From Hysterangium stoloniferum (Eukaryota > Basidiomycota > Agaricomycetes > Hysterangiales > Hysterangiaceae): a stretch of DNA of 64,000 nucleotides. Shown piece after piece: positions 1 through 11,301 of the stretch; position 1 is the first letter of the stretch; each line of letters begins with the position of its first letter. The position numbers and the translations under genes were made by a program. A model generated the notes under the pieces. It saw only the letters and a program-made list of their open reading frames with translations, searched no databases and was not told the DNA's origin. The stretch lies in assembly GCA_015178975.1 (NCBI GenBank), contig WHVD01000172.1:1-64000 (forward strand), read 5' to 3'.

Positions 1-2
1 TG

Positions 3-3000
3 ACCCAGTTAGACTCAAGTTGCTCGGTGGTTCTAGGACATAACTGGCTTACCCGCTACAATCCGTTGATTGACTGGATAGCTAACAGTATAACTTTCCG
101 GACTCCGCGGCGACCGAGGAAACTGCGCCTGTCTCGGCCTCCACGGCACCCATGGCCTTCCCGGCACCTGCAGTCTCGAGGACTCCTGTGATCCCTACGG
201 CACCTACAGCTTCCCCGGAACCCACGGCACCTCCGTCCATTTCTCTGATTAATGCTGCAGCTTTTATTAGGGCTTCAAAAATGGATGGGTCCCAGGCGTT
301 CACTATCAACTTAAAAATTGATGAAGCAACTGGACGTTTCTCAACCCCAGTATCCGAATCTGAGCAAGCTGCTGACCTAGAAGGCGTCCCGGAGAAATAC
401 CATGACTTCGCGGATGTTTTTAGCAAGCGAAAAGCTGACCGGCTTCCGCCTCACAGAGAATACGACTTAAAAATCGATCTTGAAGATGGCGCCCAGCCAC
501 CCCTAGGACATATTTACCCGCTTTCGTCCACGGAACTATCCGCAATCCGTGATTTCCTGGATGAACATTTGTCCATAGGTTTTATTCGACCCTCAAAGTC
601 TCCTTTTGGAGCACCTGTTTTGTTTGTCAGAAAAAAGGATGGATCCCTTCGACTATGTGTGATTTTAGAGGACTCAATGCTGTCACCAAAAAGGACAAAT
701 ATCCACTCCCACTTATATCTGACCTGCTCGATGCTCCGCGGAATGCCCGGATTTACACCAAAATAGATCTCAAGCACGCCTATCATTTGGTCCAGATTGC
801 CGTGGGCGACGAATGGAAAACCACTTTTAGAACCCGCTATGGGGCCTTCGAATGGTTGGTCATCCCTTTTGGACTCACTAATGCCCCGTCTGTTTTTCAG
901 CGTTTTATCAACGACATTTTCTCCGACATGCTCGATGTATGCGTCATTGTTTACTTGGACGACATTCTTATCTACTCCGAGAATCCCGCGGAGCACGACA
1001 AACAAGTCCATGAGGTTCTCCGGAGGCTCAGACAACATGGTTTATTCGCAAATGGTAAAAAATGTACTTTTGACACGGACTCCGTGGAATACCTAGGTTT
1101 CATGATGGGACCCGATGGACTCCGCATGGATGAAACTAAAGTGCAAGTCATCAAAGATTGGCCCGAACCCCGAAAAGTTAAAGATATACAATCCTTCCTC
1201 GGCTTTGCCAATTTTTATAGACGTTTTATCCGTGTATATTCCGACATCACGGTACCCCTTACCCATCTTACGCGTAAGGGTACTCCGTGGAACTTTAACG
1301 ATAAGTGTCAAAAAGCTTTCAATCTTTTAAAAAATTCTTTTTCCACAGCTCCTATTCTGTCGCATTGGAAACCGGACTTCCCGCTCATTGTTGAAACGGA
1401 CGCCTCCGACTATGCACTTGGAGCCATTCTCTCTATCCAGGACTCCGACGGAGAAGTCCACCCCGTGGCTTTTCTGTCCCAGACTTTTACCGGAGCAGAG
1501 CTCAACTACAACATTCATGATAAAGAACTTCTGGCAATCTTTTCAGCTTTCAAAGCGTGGCGACACTATTTGGAAGGTTCAGGAGCTCCTATTGATGTTG
1601 TAACAGATCACAAAAACCTGGAATACTTTTCTACCACAAAACTCTTGACCCGTCGGCAGGCCCGCTGGTCTGAATATCTCTCCACCTTCAACATGATTAT
1701 CCGTTTTCGACCCGGCCGTCTCGGCGGCAAACCCGACGCTTTAACTAGACGATGGGACGTCTATCCTAAAGAGGGGAGCAACGACTATGCAACGGTAAAT
1801 CCGCACAACCTGAAACCTATTTTCACGAATCAACAACTTACCGCATCGGTCCGCACAACTTTCCTCGTCAATCCCATTGTCCGTGGAATTATCATTATGG
1901 ATATCGAGAAGTTACATCAAGATATTCTATCGGCAATTCCCCTAGACCCCATTACTAAAGCTCATCTAGACAATCCCGTGGACCCCGATCAACCTCGGTG
2001 GTCTCTTGATCAACATGGTTTCATTAGACTTGACGATAGGATCTATGTACCAGACTCCGACGGCCTCCGCCTCAGGATCCTTCAATACAAACATGATCAT
2101 CCACTCTCAGGACATTTCGGGTACAACAAAACTCTATCATTAATAAGAAGAGAATATACTTGGCCCGGACTCCGTGGATTCGTTAAGCACTATTGTAAAT
2201 CTTGCACTACTTGTCCCCGCTCGAAATCTCAGCGACACAAGCCATACGGCCTTTTGAAACAACTCCCAGTACCGGAACACCCGTGGAATTCTATATCTAT
2301 GGATTTCATTGAACACCTACCAGATTCTGAAGGCTTTTCTGCTATTCTAGTCGTTGTTGACAGATTCTCAAAACAAGGTATATTCATCCCTACTTATGAT
2401 ACAATTACGTCCGTGCAGTTAGCGGAACTTTTCATTATCCACATATTTTCCAAGCACGGAGTTCCATCCCACGTGACTTCCGATCGAGGATCAGAGTTCG
2501 TGTCTCACTTCTTTAGATCCCTCGGAAAATCCTTGGACATGACATTACATTTCACGTCCGGACATCACCCGGAAGGTGACAGACAAACCGAATGCGTCAA
2601 CCAGACATTGGAACAATACCTCCGCGTATATTGCAACTATCAACAGGACAATTGGAAAACCTTCTTACCACTTGCAGAGTTTGCTTACAACAATGCACCC
2701 TCGGCCACTACTGGCGTTTCCCCGTTCTTTGCAAATAAAGGATATAATTCAAACATTACAGTACATCCAGAACGAAATCTCACCTCTGTTCGTGCTCAAG
2801 AGTTCACCACGGACCTCCACGAGCTCCACGAGGAACTCCGGACTGCAATATTGTCCGCCCAAGAGCAATACCAACATTCAGCAGACAAACACCGGATCCC
2901 GCCACCAAACTTCAAGATTGGCGACCGTGTTTATGTCAAAGCTCAATTCTTCCGGACTACCCGTCCATCAAAGAAGCTTGCTGAAAAATATTTAGGTCCC

Positions 3001-3381
3001 TTTGAAATTATCGCACAAGTAGGTTCAGTTTCTTGGACTCTACGGCTTCCGGATAGCATGCACGCGGTACACCCGGTATTTCATGTCTCTATGCTAGAAC
3101 CTTGTACTGCTAACACTATCCCGGATCGCGTGCAATCTCCACCTCCCCCTGTCGTCATTGACGGAGAACCCGAGTTTGAAATCTCGCAGATTTTAGATTC
3201 AAAAATTGATAAGCGTCGACGCACTTGTAAACTGCTTTACTTGGTCAAGTGGGCGGGTTACGAGGGCACCGATGAAGAAACCTCATGGATTTTGGCCACA
3301 GAACTCGGTAATGCCACGGAAATCGTTACTGACTTTCATACAGCTTACCCACTCAAACCTGGACCATTATCGTCTCTCTGA
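3..3381 (+). pseudogene. gypsy pol (protease end, RT, RNase H, integrase, chromodomain), two frameshifts
   Basis: Pol polyprotein for reverse transcription and integration. The C-terminal end of the protease is read from base 3. Against copy 2, one base is missing near 107 and another near 658 (in the RT motif LCVDFRG). After the second shift the frame is open for about 900 codons. Visible there are the RT catalytic YLDD (952-963), the RNase H motif TDASDYALG, an HHCC integrase zinc finger (HDHP, then CKSC), the integrase core with MDFIEHL, SDRGSEF and a downstream Glu in DRQTE, and a C-terminal chromodomain (YLVKWAGY). The chromodomain places it among chromoviruses, whose integrases are directed to heterochromatin. 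Two single-base losses make this copy non-coding as assembled; a sequencing error at either is possible. Confidence 0.93.
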
Positions 3382-3588
3382 CTGCACTCTGCGGACCCCG
3401 TGTTACGTTTGGACTCATTTTCACTATTCCCTGTCGCCCTATGTCTCTCCTTGCTTTTACAGGTTCTGACATGTCTTGTCAAGTCTTTAAGCGGATTCCC
3501 CGCGGACTTTGGCTTTGACTTTTAATTTTTATGTTTTTCTTTCACGCTTTGCTTTTATGATTCAAATTATTTTATTCTATACTACTTT

Positions 3589-4572
3589 TCAGTCTACATT
3601 TATGGGACTGTTCTTTTTCCCTGCTTCCTCAGCTATCTCCTCTGGGAGCTCTGCGACCTCTGCGGCAACCCCGTCCTCATCCGATCCGGCATCCTCGGAA
3701 CTCCCGACTTGCGGCTCCTTATACACATAGCCGCCATACTCCGCCAGGAACTTCCAAAACTCCTCGCGGAGTCCGGACAGCTCCTTTGCCACCACAATTT
3801 GGACCTTGTTGCTCTTCCGGAGCAACTCATTTTGGGCCTCGATGCCCTCGGCGATCCGTCCAAGGACCTCATCCAACCCGGACAACCCGTCCGTCCCGCT
3901 TATGTCTCGCGTCCCGGACCCCGTGGCCTGCTCGTGCACAAGCGAGCACCTCGCCTTGAGGTGCGCGCATTGGTAACATCCCGGCCCCCGGCCGGCCTTT
4001 CGGTTGCATTCCGTGTTCCGGTCGTTGCAACTGGAACACCGTGGCTCGTTCTGCATCGGAAGACGGACTGGCACCGCCTTCCTTGCCTTCTGTTGATATG
4101 GTCAGTTTCCGCGGGTATTCCTTGGACATGAGGCCTACCTTTTGGGGGCTCTCTGGCTCCCCCTCGGACTCGGACTCCACCTCTGTCGCTTTGCGCTGAA
4201 AATCACAAGTCAGTAAAAGTCGACAAGTTGAATATTGGGACTTACCTTTCCCGCAACAATGGCGGCCCTCTCCGCGGCCAACCGGGCTTTCTCCGCAGCC
4301 ACCCGGGCGTTCTCCGCGGCCACTCGCGCAGCCTCCTCCGCCTCACGTTCCCTCTCCTTTGCGGCCTCTTCCTCCGCGGCCAATGCTTCCTGGTACTCTC
4401 TGTCCAGGGCCTCCTCAGCCTCCCTCGCCTCTCTCTCTGCTGCTTCACGAAGCTGGCGCTGCTCTTCTCGCCATGCCAACAATTGGGCTGCCGTCCACGG
4501 CGCCCGATACGGAGTGCCCGTGGAGGGCCCTGCTGTCGGCATTGGCTTGCGTGGTGTTGGTTTTGGTCCCAT
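3589..4572 (-). CDS. antisense spliced gene in gypsy copy 1: coiled coil plus Zn2Cys6-like cluster
   Basis: Three exons on the strand opposite pol: 4572-4246, 4195-4139 and 4089-3589, separated by introns of 50 and 49 nt. Intron 1 has GTAAGT, CTGAC and TTTTCAG; intron 2 has GTAGGC, CTGAC and AACAG. Joining keeps one frame and predicts 294 residues. Residues 1-30 are Pro-rich. About 45-109 form an Ala/Glu/Arg-rich coiled coil with repeats such as AARVAAENARVAAEKARL. An acidic linker follows. Then comes a cluster C-x2-C-x6-C-x9-C-x2-C-x6-C (CSSC to CYQC to ARC), which fits the Gal4-type Zn2Cys6 spacing, then a second helical stretch and an acidic tail ending in INVD. A TATA box lies about 50 bp upstream of the ATG. 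Exon structure and all six cysteines recur in copy 2. The position resembles the antisense ORFs of plant Tat-lineage gypsy elements. Its role is unknown; DNA binding or element regulation is inference. Confidence 0.8.
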
Positions 4573-4620
4573 AGTGATGAAGATGGGGGTAATAAAGAAG
4601 AAGAAATTTCTAATTTTCAA

Positions 4621-4631
4621 TTTTTTATATA
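4621..4631 (-). promoter_or_regulatory. TATA box of the antisense gene
   Basis: On the minus strand the sequence reads CCTATATAAAAAA, 49-59 bp upstream of the antisense ATG. The matching site in copy 2 (near 11145-11153) keeps the CCTATATAAAA core although its surroundings have diverged. This supports an internal promoter separate from the LTR. Confidence 0.6.
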
Positions 4632-4768
4632 GGCTCGTCGCGTTTGAACCTTACCTTCCAGATCACATGACTCTTTGACACATACGTGTAACCGACATGA
4701 CTTTTGACACATGCGCGTAGCCGACAAGAACCTTATTTAGGTCTAGAGCCTCTTTGGGACTTCGGCAT

Positions 4769-4778
4769 AAAGGGAGGA
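4769..4778 (+). other. polypurine tract of gypsy copy 1
   Basis: AAAGGGAGGA followed by TAC lies directly before the TGTTA start of the 3' LTR. Copy 2 has the equivalent AAAGGGAGGG at the same place (11290-11299). This is the expected plus-strand primer for reverse transcription. Confidence 0.8.
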
Positions 4779-4781
4779 TAC

Positions 4782-5600
4782 TGTTACAACCGGACAAATC
4801 CCGCCGGACTCCGGGCACTAACTCGTACGCCCCCACGCGCTACAAGCACCAATCGTCTGTTTATAGGTTTTCCCGCCCGGACTCCGTTACATCAAGACTC
4901 ATTACGTTCGACCTCATTAAGACACATATCAGTCACCGGACTTCCCCCGGACCCCGTCTCTGTCTATGTCCGTCTTCGTCCCACGCATCAGTCACCGGAA
5001 CCCGCTTAGAATCCCGTCACCGCTCTAATCAAGCCCCGTTCCCGTTTTAGTCAAATGACCTGTCACGATTTAGGACTCCGCTCCCGCTCCGTTTCCCGTT
5101 ATGGGTTATGCTTTGTCACGATTCAGACTCCGCTCCGTTCCGTCCCGTTCCTAACACCAATTTGGTGTTTACTATTCCTGTTTTATGTTTTGCTCGTTTC
5201 GTCTCATTATTACTGGATTCGGTATGTCATGCATTCCACGGTCTATATAAACTGGCAGATGTTGTACATACAATCCAGTCAGAAAATTAGCTTAGATTCC
5301 CCCCAGTAATCTAATACATTTTCCTCTCTAAACCCTACTCTTATCAGACCGCTCGCACTAGTCGGAGCCCGCGGGCTCCGGCGCATCTATCTCTCTCGAC
5401 TATCTCGATTCACGACTCACGACTCACAACCTACGACTCACAACCCACGAACCCCCTCCCGGACTCCCCGGGATTCCCGTCCGCCTGTCTGAAATTGGAC
5501 AATACGATCTAGCGAGGGCGCAGCCTATAAGCTGAAGCCAAGTCCTACCGGATATCCCGCAGGTTTCTCCGGAAACCCAGCCTGAGTGTGTATCCTAACA
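4782..5600 (+). repeat. 3' LTR of gypsy copy 1 (LTR family A, 819 bp)
   Basis: Begins TGTTACAACC and ends ATCCTAACA, with inverted TGTTA/TAACA ends. It contains a TATA box (tctatataa, 5242-5250), a perfect 18-bp palindrome (5363-5380), a block of short repeats related to cgactcac (about 5397-5450) and a conserved stretch gcagcctataagctgaagcc near 5520. Family A recurs at 11302, 41699, 50103, 51975, 52874 and 58193, mostly as solo LTRs with 5-bp duplications. Confidence 0.93.
5242..5250 (+). promoter_or_regulatory. LTR core promoter TATA box (family A)
   Basis: tctatataa is kept in the family A LTRs of the window, including CpG-depleted ones, as tctatatar. It is followed about 20 bp later by a conserved element around gttgtacatacaatc, a probable start-site region. 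The promoter role is inferred from position and conservation. Confidence 0.55.
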
Positions 5601-5601
5601 C

Positions 5602-6204
5602 TATATCATCCAATTCAATAATCTTGCAGCTTGTTGTCAGTGGGGTGATCCTGCTCTCTGTCACCAATTCTATGCTGGTCTGCCATCCCACCTTAAAGAC
5701 GAAGTCTCAAAAGGAGAGGATGGCAAGCCAAAAACCCTGTCCCGTATGTGCTTTAAGGCTCAAAATGCGGATGCACGTTATTGGGAACATTGCATGGAAG
5801 TTGCCCATGAGACCTCCACAGACAAAGTGAACAAGTCCATGGCCAATAAAAACAACAACAACAACTCGTCAACCAGCAATGAGAACTCCACACAATCTGA
5901 CAAGAAGAACAATGAAAAGTCTTCAAACAACAACAACAACAACAACAACAACAAAGGTCAACAGTCCGGCAAGCAAACTGGAAAACCTGACCTCACAGGC
6001 AAACTCAGACCTGATGGCAAATTGATCCCACAGGAAGGACAATGTCGTATGGACAATAACCTCTGTCTCTTGTGCGGAAAACCTGGTCATCAAGTCCCGG
6101 AATGTCCGCTGGCAAAAGCAAACTCTGCAAAGGGTCAAACAGCCAAGACCTCCATGGAAACTCTGTTGAAGGACAAACTGGCTTCTGACTCAAAAAAAGA
6201 GTGA
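5602..6204 (+). CDS. gypsy gag C-terminal part with CCHC zinc knuckle (copy 2)
   Basis: Structural nucleocapsid protein of the retroelement; the N-terminal half is cut off by the copy 1 insertion, and the frame runs straight into the LTR boundary at 5600. Visible parts are the capsid-end motif LCHQFYAGLP, an Asn/Ser/Lys-rich linker with an (AAC)n microsatellite coding poly-Asn (about 5926-5955), and one zinc knuckle, CLLCGKPGHQVPEC. The frame ends TCA AAA AAA GAG TGA. Pol continues in the -1 frame across the A7 run. Confidence 0.85.
   Translation, partial: YIIQFNNLAACCQWGDPALCHQFYAGLPSHLKDEVSKGEDGKPKTLSRMCFKAQNADARYWEHCMEVAHETSTDKVNKSMANKNNNNNSSTSNENSTQSDKKNNEKSSNNNNNNNNNKGQQSGKQTGKPDLTGKLRPDGKLIPQEGQCRMDNNLCLLCGKPGHQVPECPLAKANSAKGQTAKTSMETLLKDKLASDSKKE
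6192..6198 (+). other. putative -1 ribosomal frameshift heptamer (gag/pol)
   Basis: A AAA AAA lies in the correct phase (X XXY YYZ), two codons before the gag stop TGA (6202-6204). A -1 slip enters the protease frame that reads through 6198-6367. The corresponding part of copy 1 is outside the window, so conservation cannot be judged here. Confidence 0.5.
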
Positions 6205-9200
6205 GCAACCCTGTAGGCTCCATGCAGGTTGGGGATTGCATTGCCTCTCTGCGCATTCAAGAGTTTACCCGTCTCAATGCATCCACTCTTTCGCATTCTG
6301 ATTCATTTTTTATTAAACATATGTCTAATATGATTCCGAAATTCGTTTTTTCAGCTCTTATAGATTCCGCTCGACTCATTGTTTTTTAGATACAAAATTC
6401 ATGAAAAGAAATCTGTTGTTAGCTTATCCGATAAATCCCATCGGCCTCCGCCTCTTCGATGGCACAAGTAATTTGGTTGTCACCCAAGCTTGTGATTTAT
6501 CCATCTGTTTCCCATGTGGAACACCTCAGTTGGTCACTTTCTATGTGACCCAGTTAGACTCAAGTTGCTCGGTGGTCCTAGGACACAACTGGCTTACCTG
6601 CTACAATCCATTGAATGGCTGGATAGCTAACAGTATAACATTCCAGACTCCCATGGCAGCCGAGGAAACTGTACCTGTCACAGCCTCCATGGCACCCATG
6701 GCCTTCCCAGGACCTGCAGTCTCAAGGACTCCTGTGATCCCTACGGCACCCATGGCTTCCCCAGAACCCATGGCACCTCCGTCTATTTCTCTGATTAATG
6801 CTGCAGCTTTTATTAGGGCTACAAAAATGGATGGGTCACGGGTGTTCACTATCAACTTAAAAATTGATGAAGCAACTGGTCGTTTTTCAACCCCAGTATC
6901 CAAATCTGAGCAAGCTGCTGATTTAGAAGGCATCCCGGAGAAATATCATGACTTTGCCAATGTTTTAGCAAGTGAAAAGCTGACCAGCTTCTGCCCCACA
7001 GAGAATACAACTTGAAAATCAATCTCAAAGAAGGCACCCAGCCACCCCTAGGACATATTTACCCGCTCTTATCCATGGAACCTTCCGCAATCCACGATTT
7101 CCTGGATGAACATTTGCCAATAGGTTTTATCAGACCCTCTAAGTCTCCCTTTGGAGCACCTGTTCTGTTTGTCAAGAAAAAGGATGGATCCCTTAGACTA
7201 TGTGTTGATTTCAGAGGACTCAATGCTGTCACAAAAAAGAATAAGTATCCACTTCCACTTATATCTGATCTACTCGATGCTCCATTGAATGCCCAGATTT
7301 ACACCAAAATAGATCTCAAACATGCCTATCACTTGGTCTGGATCTCCATGGGCAACGAATGGAAAGCCACTTTTAGAACCTGTTATGGGGCCTTTAAGTG
7401 GTTGGTGATCCCCTTTGGACTCACCAATGCTCCATCTGTTTTTCAGCATTTTATCAACAACATTTTCTCTGCCATGCTCAATGTATGCATCATTGTTTAC
7501 TTGGATGACATTCTTATCTACTCTGAGAATCCCACAGAACATGACAAACAAGTCCGTGAAGTTCTCTGGAGACTCAGACAACATGGTTTATTCACAAATG
7601 GTAAAAAATGTACTTTTGACACAGACTCCATGGAATACCTGGGCTTCATAATGGGACCTGATGGACTCTGCATGGATGAAGCTAAAGTACAAGTCATCAA
7701 AGATTGGCCAGAATCCCGAAAAGTTAAAGATATACAACCCTTCCTTGGCTTTGCCAATTTTTACTGACAGTTTATCTGCAGATATTCTGACATCACAGTT
7801 CCCCTTACCCATCTTACGTGTCAGGATACTCTGTGGAATTTTAATGATAAGTGTCAAAAAGCTTTCAATCTTTTAAAAAATTCTTGTTCCTCAGCTCCAA
7901 TTCTGTCACATTGGAAACCGGACTTCCCACTCATTGTTGAAATGGATGCCTCAGACTATGCACTTGGAGCCATTCTGTCTATCCAGGACTCCAACAAAGA
8001 AGTCCACTCCATGGCTTTTCTGTCCTGGACTTTTACCAGAGCAGAGCTCAATTACAACATTCATGATAAGGAACTCCTGGCAATTTTTTCAGCTTTCAAA
8101 ATGTGGCAACACTATTTGGAAGGCTCGGGAACTCCGATTGATGTTGTAACAGATCACAAAAACCTGGAATACTTTTCTACTACAAAACTTTTGACCTGCT
8201 GGCAGGCCTGCAGGTCTGAATACCTATCAGCCTTCAATATGACTATCCACTTTCGACCTGGCTGTCTCGGCGGCAAACCCGATGCTTTAACTAGATGATG
8301 GGACATCTATCCTAAATAGGGGAGCAACAACTATGCCATGGTAAACCCGCACAACTTGAAACCCATTTTTACGAATCAGCAACTTACCGCATCAGTCCAC
8401 GCGACTTTCCTCATCAATCCCATTGTCCGTGGAATTATCATTATGGATATTGAGAAGCTACATCAAGATATCCTATCAGCAATTCCACTAGACCCAATAA
8501 CTAAAGCACACTTTGACAATCCCATGGACCCCAGTCAACCCCAGTGGTCTCTTGATCAGCATGGTTTCATTAGACTTGACAATCACATTTATGTACTGGA
8601 CTCCAATGGCCTCTGCCTCAGGATCCTTCAGTACAAACATGATCACCCACTCTCCAGACATTTCGGGTACAACAAAACTCTATCATTAATAAGAAGAGAA
8701 TACACTTGGCCCAGACTCCATGGCTTCATTAAGCACTATTGTAAATCTTGCACTACTTGTCCCTGCTCGAAATCTCAGCAACACAAGCCATATGGCCTTT
8801 TGAAACAACTCCCAGTACCAGAACACCCATGGAATTCTATCTCTATGGATTTCATTGAACACCTACCGGATTCTGAAGGCTTTTCCACCATTCTAGTCGA
8901 CATTGACAGATTCTCAAAACAAGGTATATTCATCCCTACATATGATACAATTACATCTGTGCAGTTAGCGGAACTTATCCATGTATTTTCCAAGCATGGA
9001 GTTCCATCCCATGTAACTTCTGACCGAGGATCAGAGTTCATGTCTCACTTCTTTAGATCCCTTGGGAAATCCTTGGACATGAAACTACATTTCACATCTG
9101 GACATCACCCAGAAGGCGACAGACAAACCAAAAATACGTCAATCAGACATTGGAACAATATCTCCGTGTATATTGCAATTATCAACAGGACAATTGGAAA

Positions 9201-9923
9201 TCCTTGTTACAACTTGCAGAATTTGCTTACAACAATGCACCCTCAGCCACTACTGGTGTTTCCCCATTCTTTGCAAATAAAGGATATAATCTAAATATTA
9301 TAGTACATCCAGAATGAAATCTCGCCTCCGCCCACACTCAAGAGCTCACTGTGGACCTCCCCGAGCTCCACGAGGAACTCCAGACTGCAATAAAGTCCGC
9401 CCAAGAGCAATACCAACATTCAGTGGACAAACACCAGATCCCGCCACCCAACTTCAAGATTGGTGATCGTGTTTTTGTCAAATCTCAATTCTTTCAGACT
9501 ACCTGTCCATCAAAAAAGCTTGCTGAAAAATATTTAGGTCCATTTGAAATTATCGCACAAGTAGGTTCAATCTCTTGGACCCTACAGCTTCCAGATAGCA
9601 TGCGTGTGGTACACCCAGTATTTCATGTTTCTATGTTAGAACCTTGTACTGCTAACACTATCCTGGATCATGTGCAATCTCCACCCCCTCTGGTCATTAT
9701 TGATGGAGAACCTGAGTTTGAAATCTCACAAATTTTAGATTGGAAAATTGATAAGCATTGACACACTTGTAAACTGCTTTACTTGGTCAAGTGGGCAGAT
9801 TACGAGGGCACCGGTGAAGAGACTTCATGGATTTTGGCCACAGAACTCGGTAATGCCAAGAAAATAGTTACTGACTTTCATACAGCTTACCTGCTCAAAC
9901 CCGGACCACTATCATCTCTCTGA
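6198..9923 (+). pseudogene. gypsy pol of copy 2, multiply disrupted
   Basis: Same domain order as copy 1, here with the whole protease. A one-base loss near 6368 breaks the retropepsin DSG motif; another near 6966 shifts frame before RT. Stops appear at 7767 (TGA), 8296-8298 (TGA where copy 1 has CGA), 8316-8318 (TAG) and 9759-9761 (TGA for CGA). An extra base near 9130 shifts the integrase frame. YLDD (7498-7509) and parts of RNase H, integrase and chromodomain are still readable. Several stops are exactly what CpG deamination would create from Arg codons. Confidence 0.92.
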
Positions 9924-10117
9924 CTGCACTTCATGGACCCTGTGTTACGTTTGGACTCATTCTCATTATTCCCTGTTGCCCTATGTCTCCCTTTGCTTTT
10001 ACAGGTTCTGACATGTCTTTTAAGTCCTTAAGTGGATTTTCTGCAGACTTGGATTCTTATGTTTTTTCATGCTTTACTTTTATTTTCAAAAAGAAATTAT
10101 TATCAAGTTTTATTATT

Positions 10118-11094
10118 TTATTTATCTACATTTATGGGGCTGTCTTTTTTGCCCACCTCAGCTTTCTCTGCCTCATTCATCTCCTCAGGGAGCTCCACTA
10201 TCTCCACGGGCACTGCATCCTCGTCCAAACTGGCATCCTCAGAACTCCCAATCTGCGGCTCCTCATAGACATAGCCACCAAACTCCACCAGGAATTTGAA
10301 ATATTCCGAGTGGAGCCCATGGAGTTTGTTTGCCACTACAATTTGAACCTTGTTGCTCTTCCGGAGCAACCTGTTTTGGGCCTCTATGCCCTCGGCAATC
10401 CATCCCAAAACCTCATCCAATCTGGAAATCCCATCTGACCCACTAATGTCCCATGCCATGGACCCTGTGGGCTGCTTGTGAACGAGCGAGCACCACACTT
10501 TGAGATGCACACACTGGTAGCAGCCTGGTCCCTGCCCAGACTTCCGATTGCATTCAGTGTTCTGGTCATTACAACCGGAACACCACGGGTCGTTCCATGT
10601 TGGTAGGCAGACTGGTGCCACCTTCCTTGCCTTCTGTTGATTTGGTTAGTTCCCTGGACCTCCCATGGACCTGAGACTTACTTTCTGGGGGCTCTCTGGC
10701 TCTCCCTCAGACTCAGACTCGACCTCTGTCACCTTGCACTGAAAATGCCAAGTCAGTCAAAACAACAAGTTGTATCTATGGGACTTACTTTGCCTGTGGC
10801 AACTGTGGCCCTCTCTGCAGCTGCCTGGGCTTTCTCTGTGGCAACCCACACAGCCTCCTCCTCATCCTTCTTCCTTTTCTCCTCAGCCACTTTCTCCCCA
10901 GCCAATGCCACCTGGTATTCTCTATCCAATGCCTCCTCGACCTCCCTGGCTTCCTTTTCCACCTCCTCTCACTGTCAACATTGTTCCTCCTGCTGTGCCA
11001 AAATTTGGGCAGTGGTGAGAGGTGCCCAGTATTAGTTGCCCGTGGAGGGCCCAGCAGTCAGCATTGGCCTTCACAGCGTTGGCTTTGGACCCAT
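10118..11094 (-). pseudogene. antisense coiled-coil/Zn2Cys6 gene of copy 2 (5' exon broken)
   Basis: Counterpart of the gene at 3589-4572. Both introns are recognisable, with GTAAGT donors, CTGAC/CTAAC branch points and TTTTCAG/AACAG acceptors (about 10791-10742 and 10683-10636). All six cysteines keep their spacing (CSGC, CYQC, VWC), and the frame from the second intron to the stop is open for about 167 codons. Exon 1 has an in-frame TGA at codon 8 and a TAA further on, so a full protein cannot be made. A downstream ATG could give a shorter product; this is speculative. Confidence 0.75.
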
Positions 11095-11301
11095 TTATGT
11101 CAAAGATGGGGGTAATAAAGAAGAAATTTCATTTTTTCAAAATTTTATATAGGCTCATCACATCTGAACCTTACCTTCCAGATCATGTGACTCTTTGACA
11201 CATATGTGTAACTGACATGACTTTTGACACATGCATGTAGCCGACAAGAACCTTATCAAGGTCTAGAGCCTCTTTGGGACTTTGGCATAAAGGGAGGGTA
11301 C

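Larger units (their letters stand above)
1..5600 (+). mobile_element. Ty3/gypsy chromovirus copy 1, 3' part (young, CpG-rich)
   Basis: This is the right-hand part of an LTR retrotransposon whose 5' end lies outside the window. In order it holds the end of the protease, reverse transcriptase, RNase H, integrase and chromodomain, then an antisense gene, a polypurine tract and the 3' LTR. Position 1 aligns with 6546 of copy 2. The element ends at 5600, and gag coding sequence of copy 2 begins at once, so copy 1 is inserted inside copy 2. CpG dinucleotides are plentiful, unlike in copy 2, which suggests a recent insertion. The expected target duplication is ctata (5601-5605); its partner should lie at the unseen 5' end. 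Confidence 0.93.

Noticed and set aside
4228-4678. Plus-strand frames of 134-147 codons opposite antisense exon 1
   Set aside because: They arise from the Ala/Glu-rich repeats of the antisense coiled coil, and lack introns and motifs.
5601-5620. Copy 1 LTR at 4782-5600 serving as the 5' LTR of copy 2 (tandem sharing)
   Set aside because: No primer-binding site follows the LTR; gag coding of copy 2 runs directly to the border.
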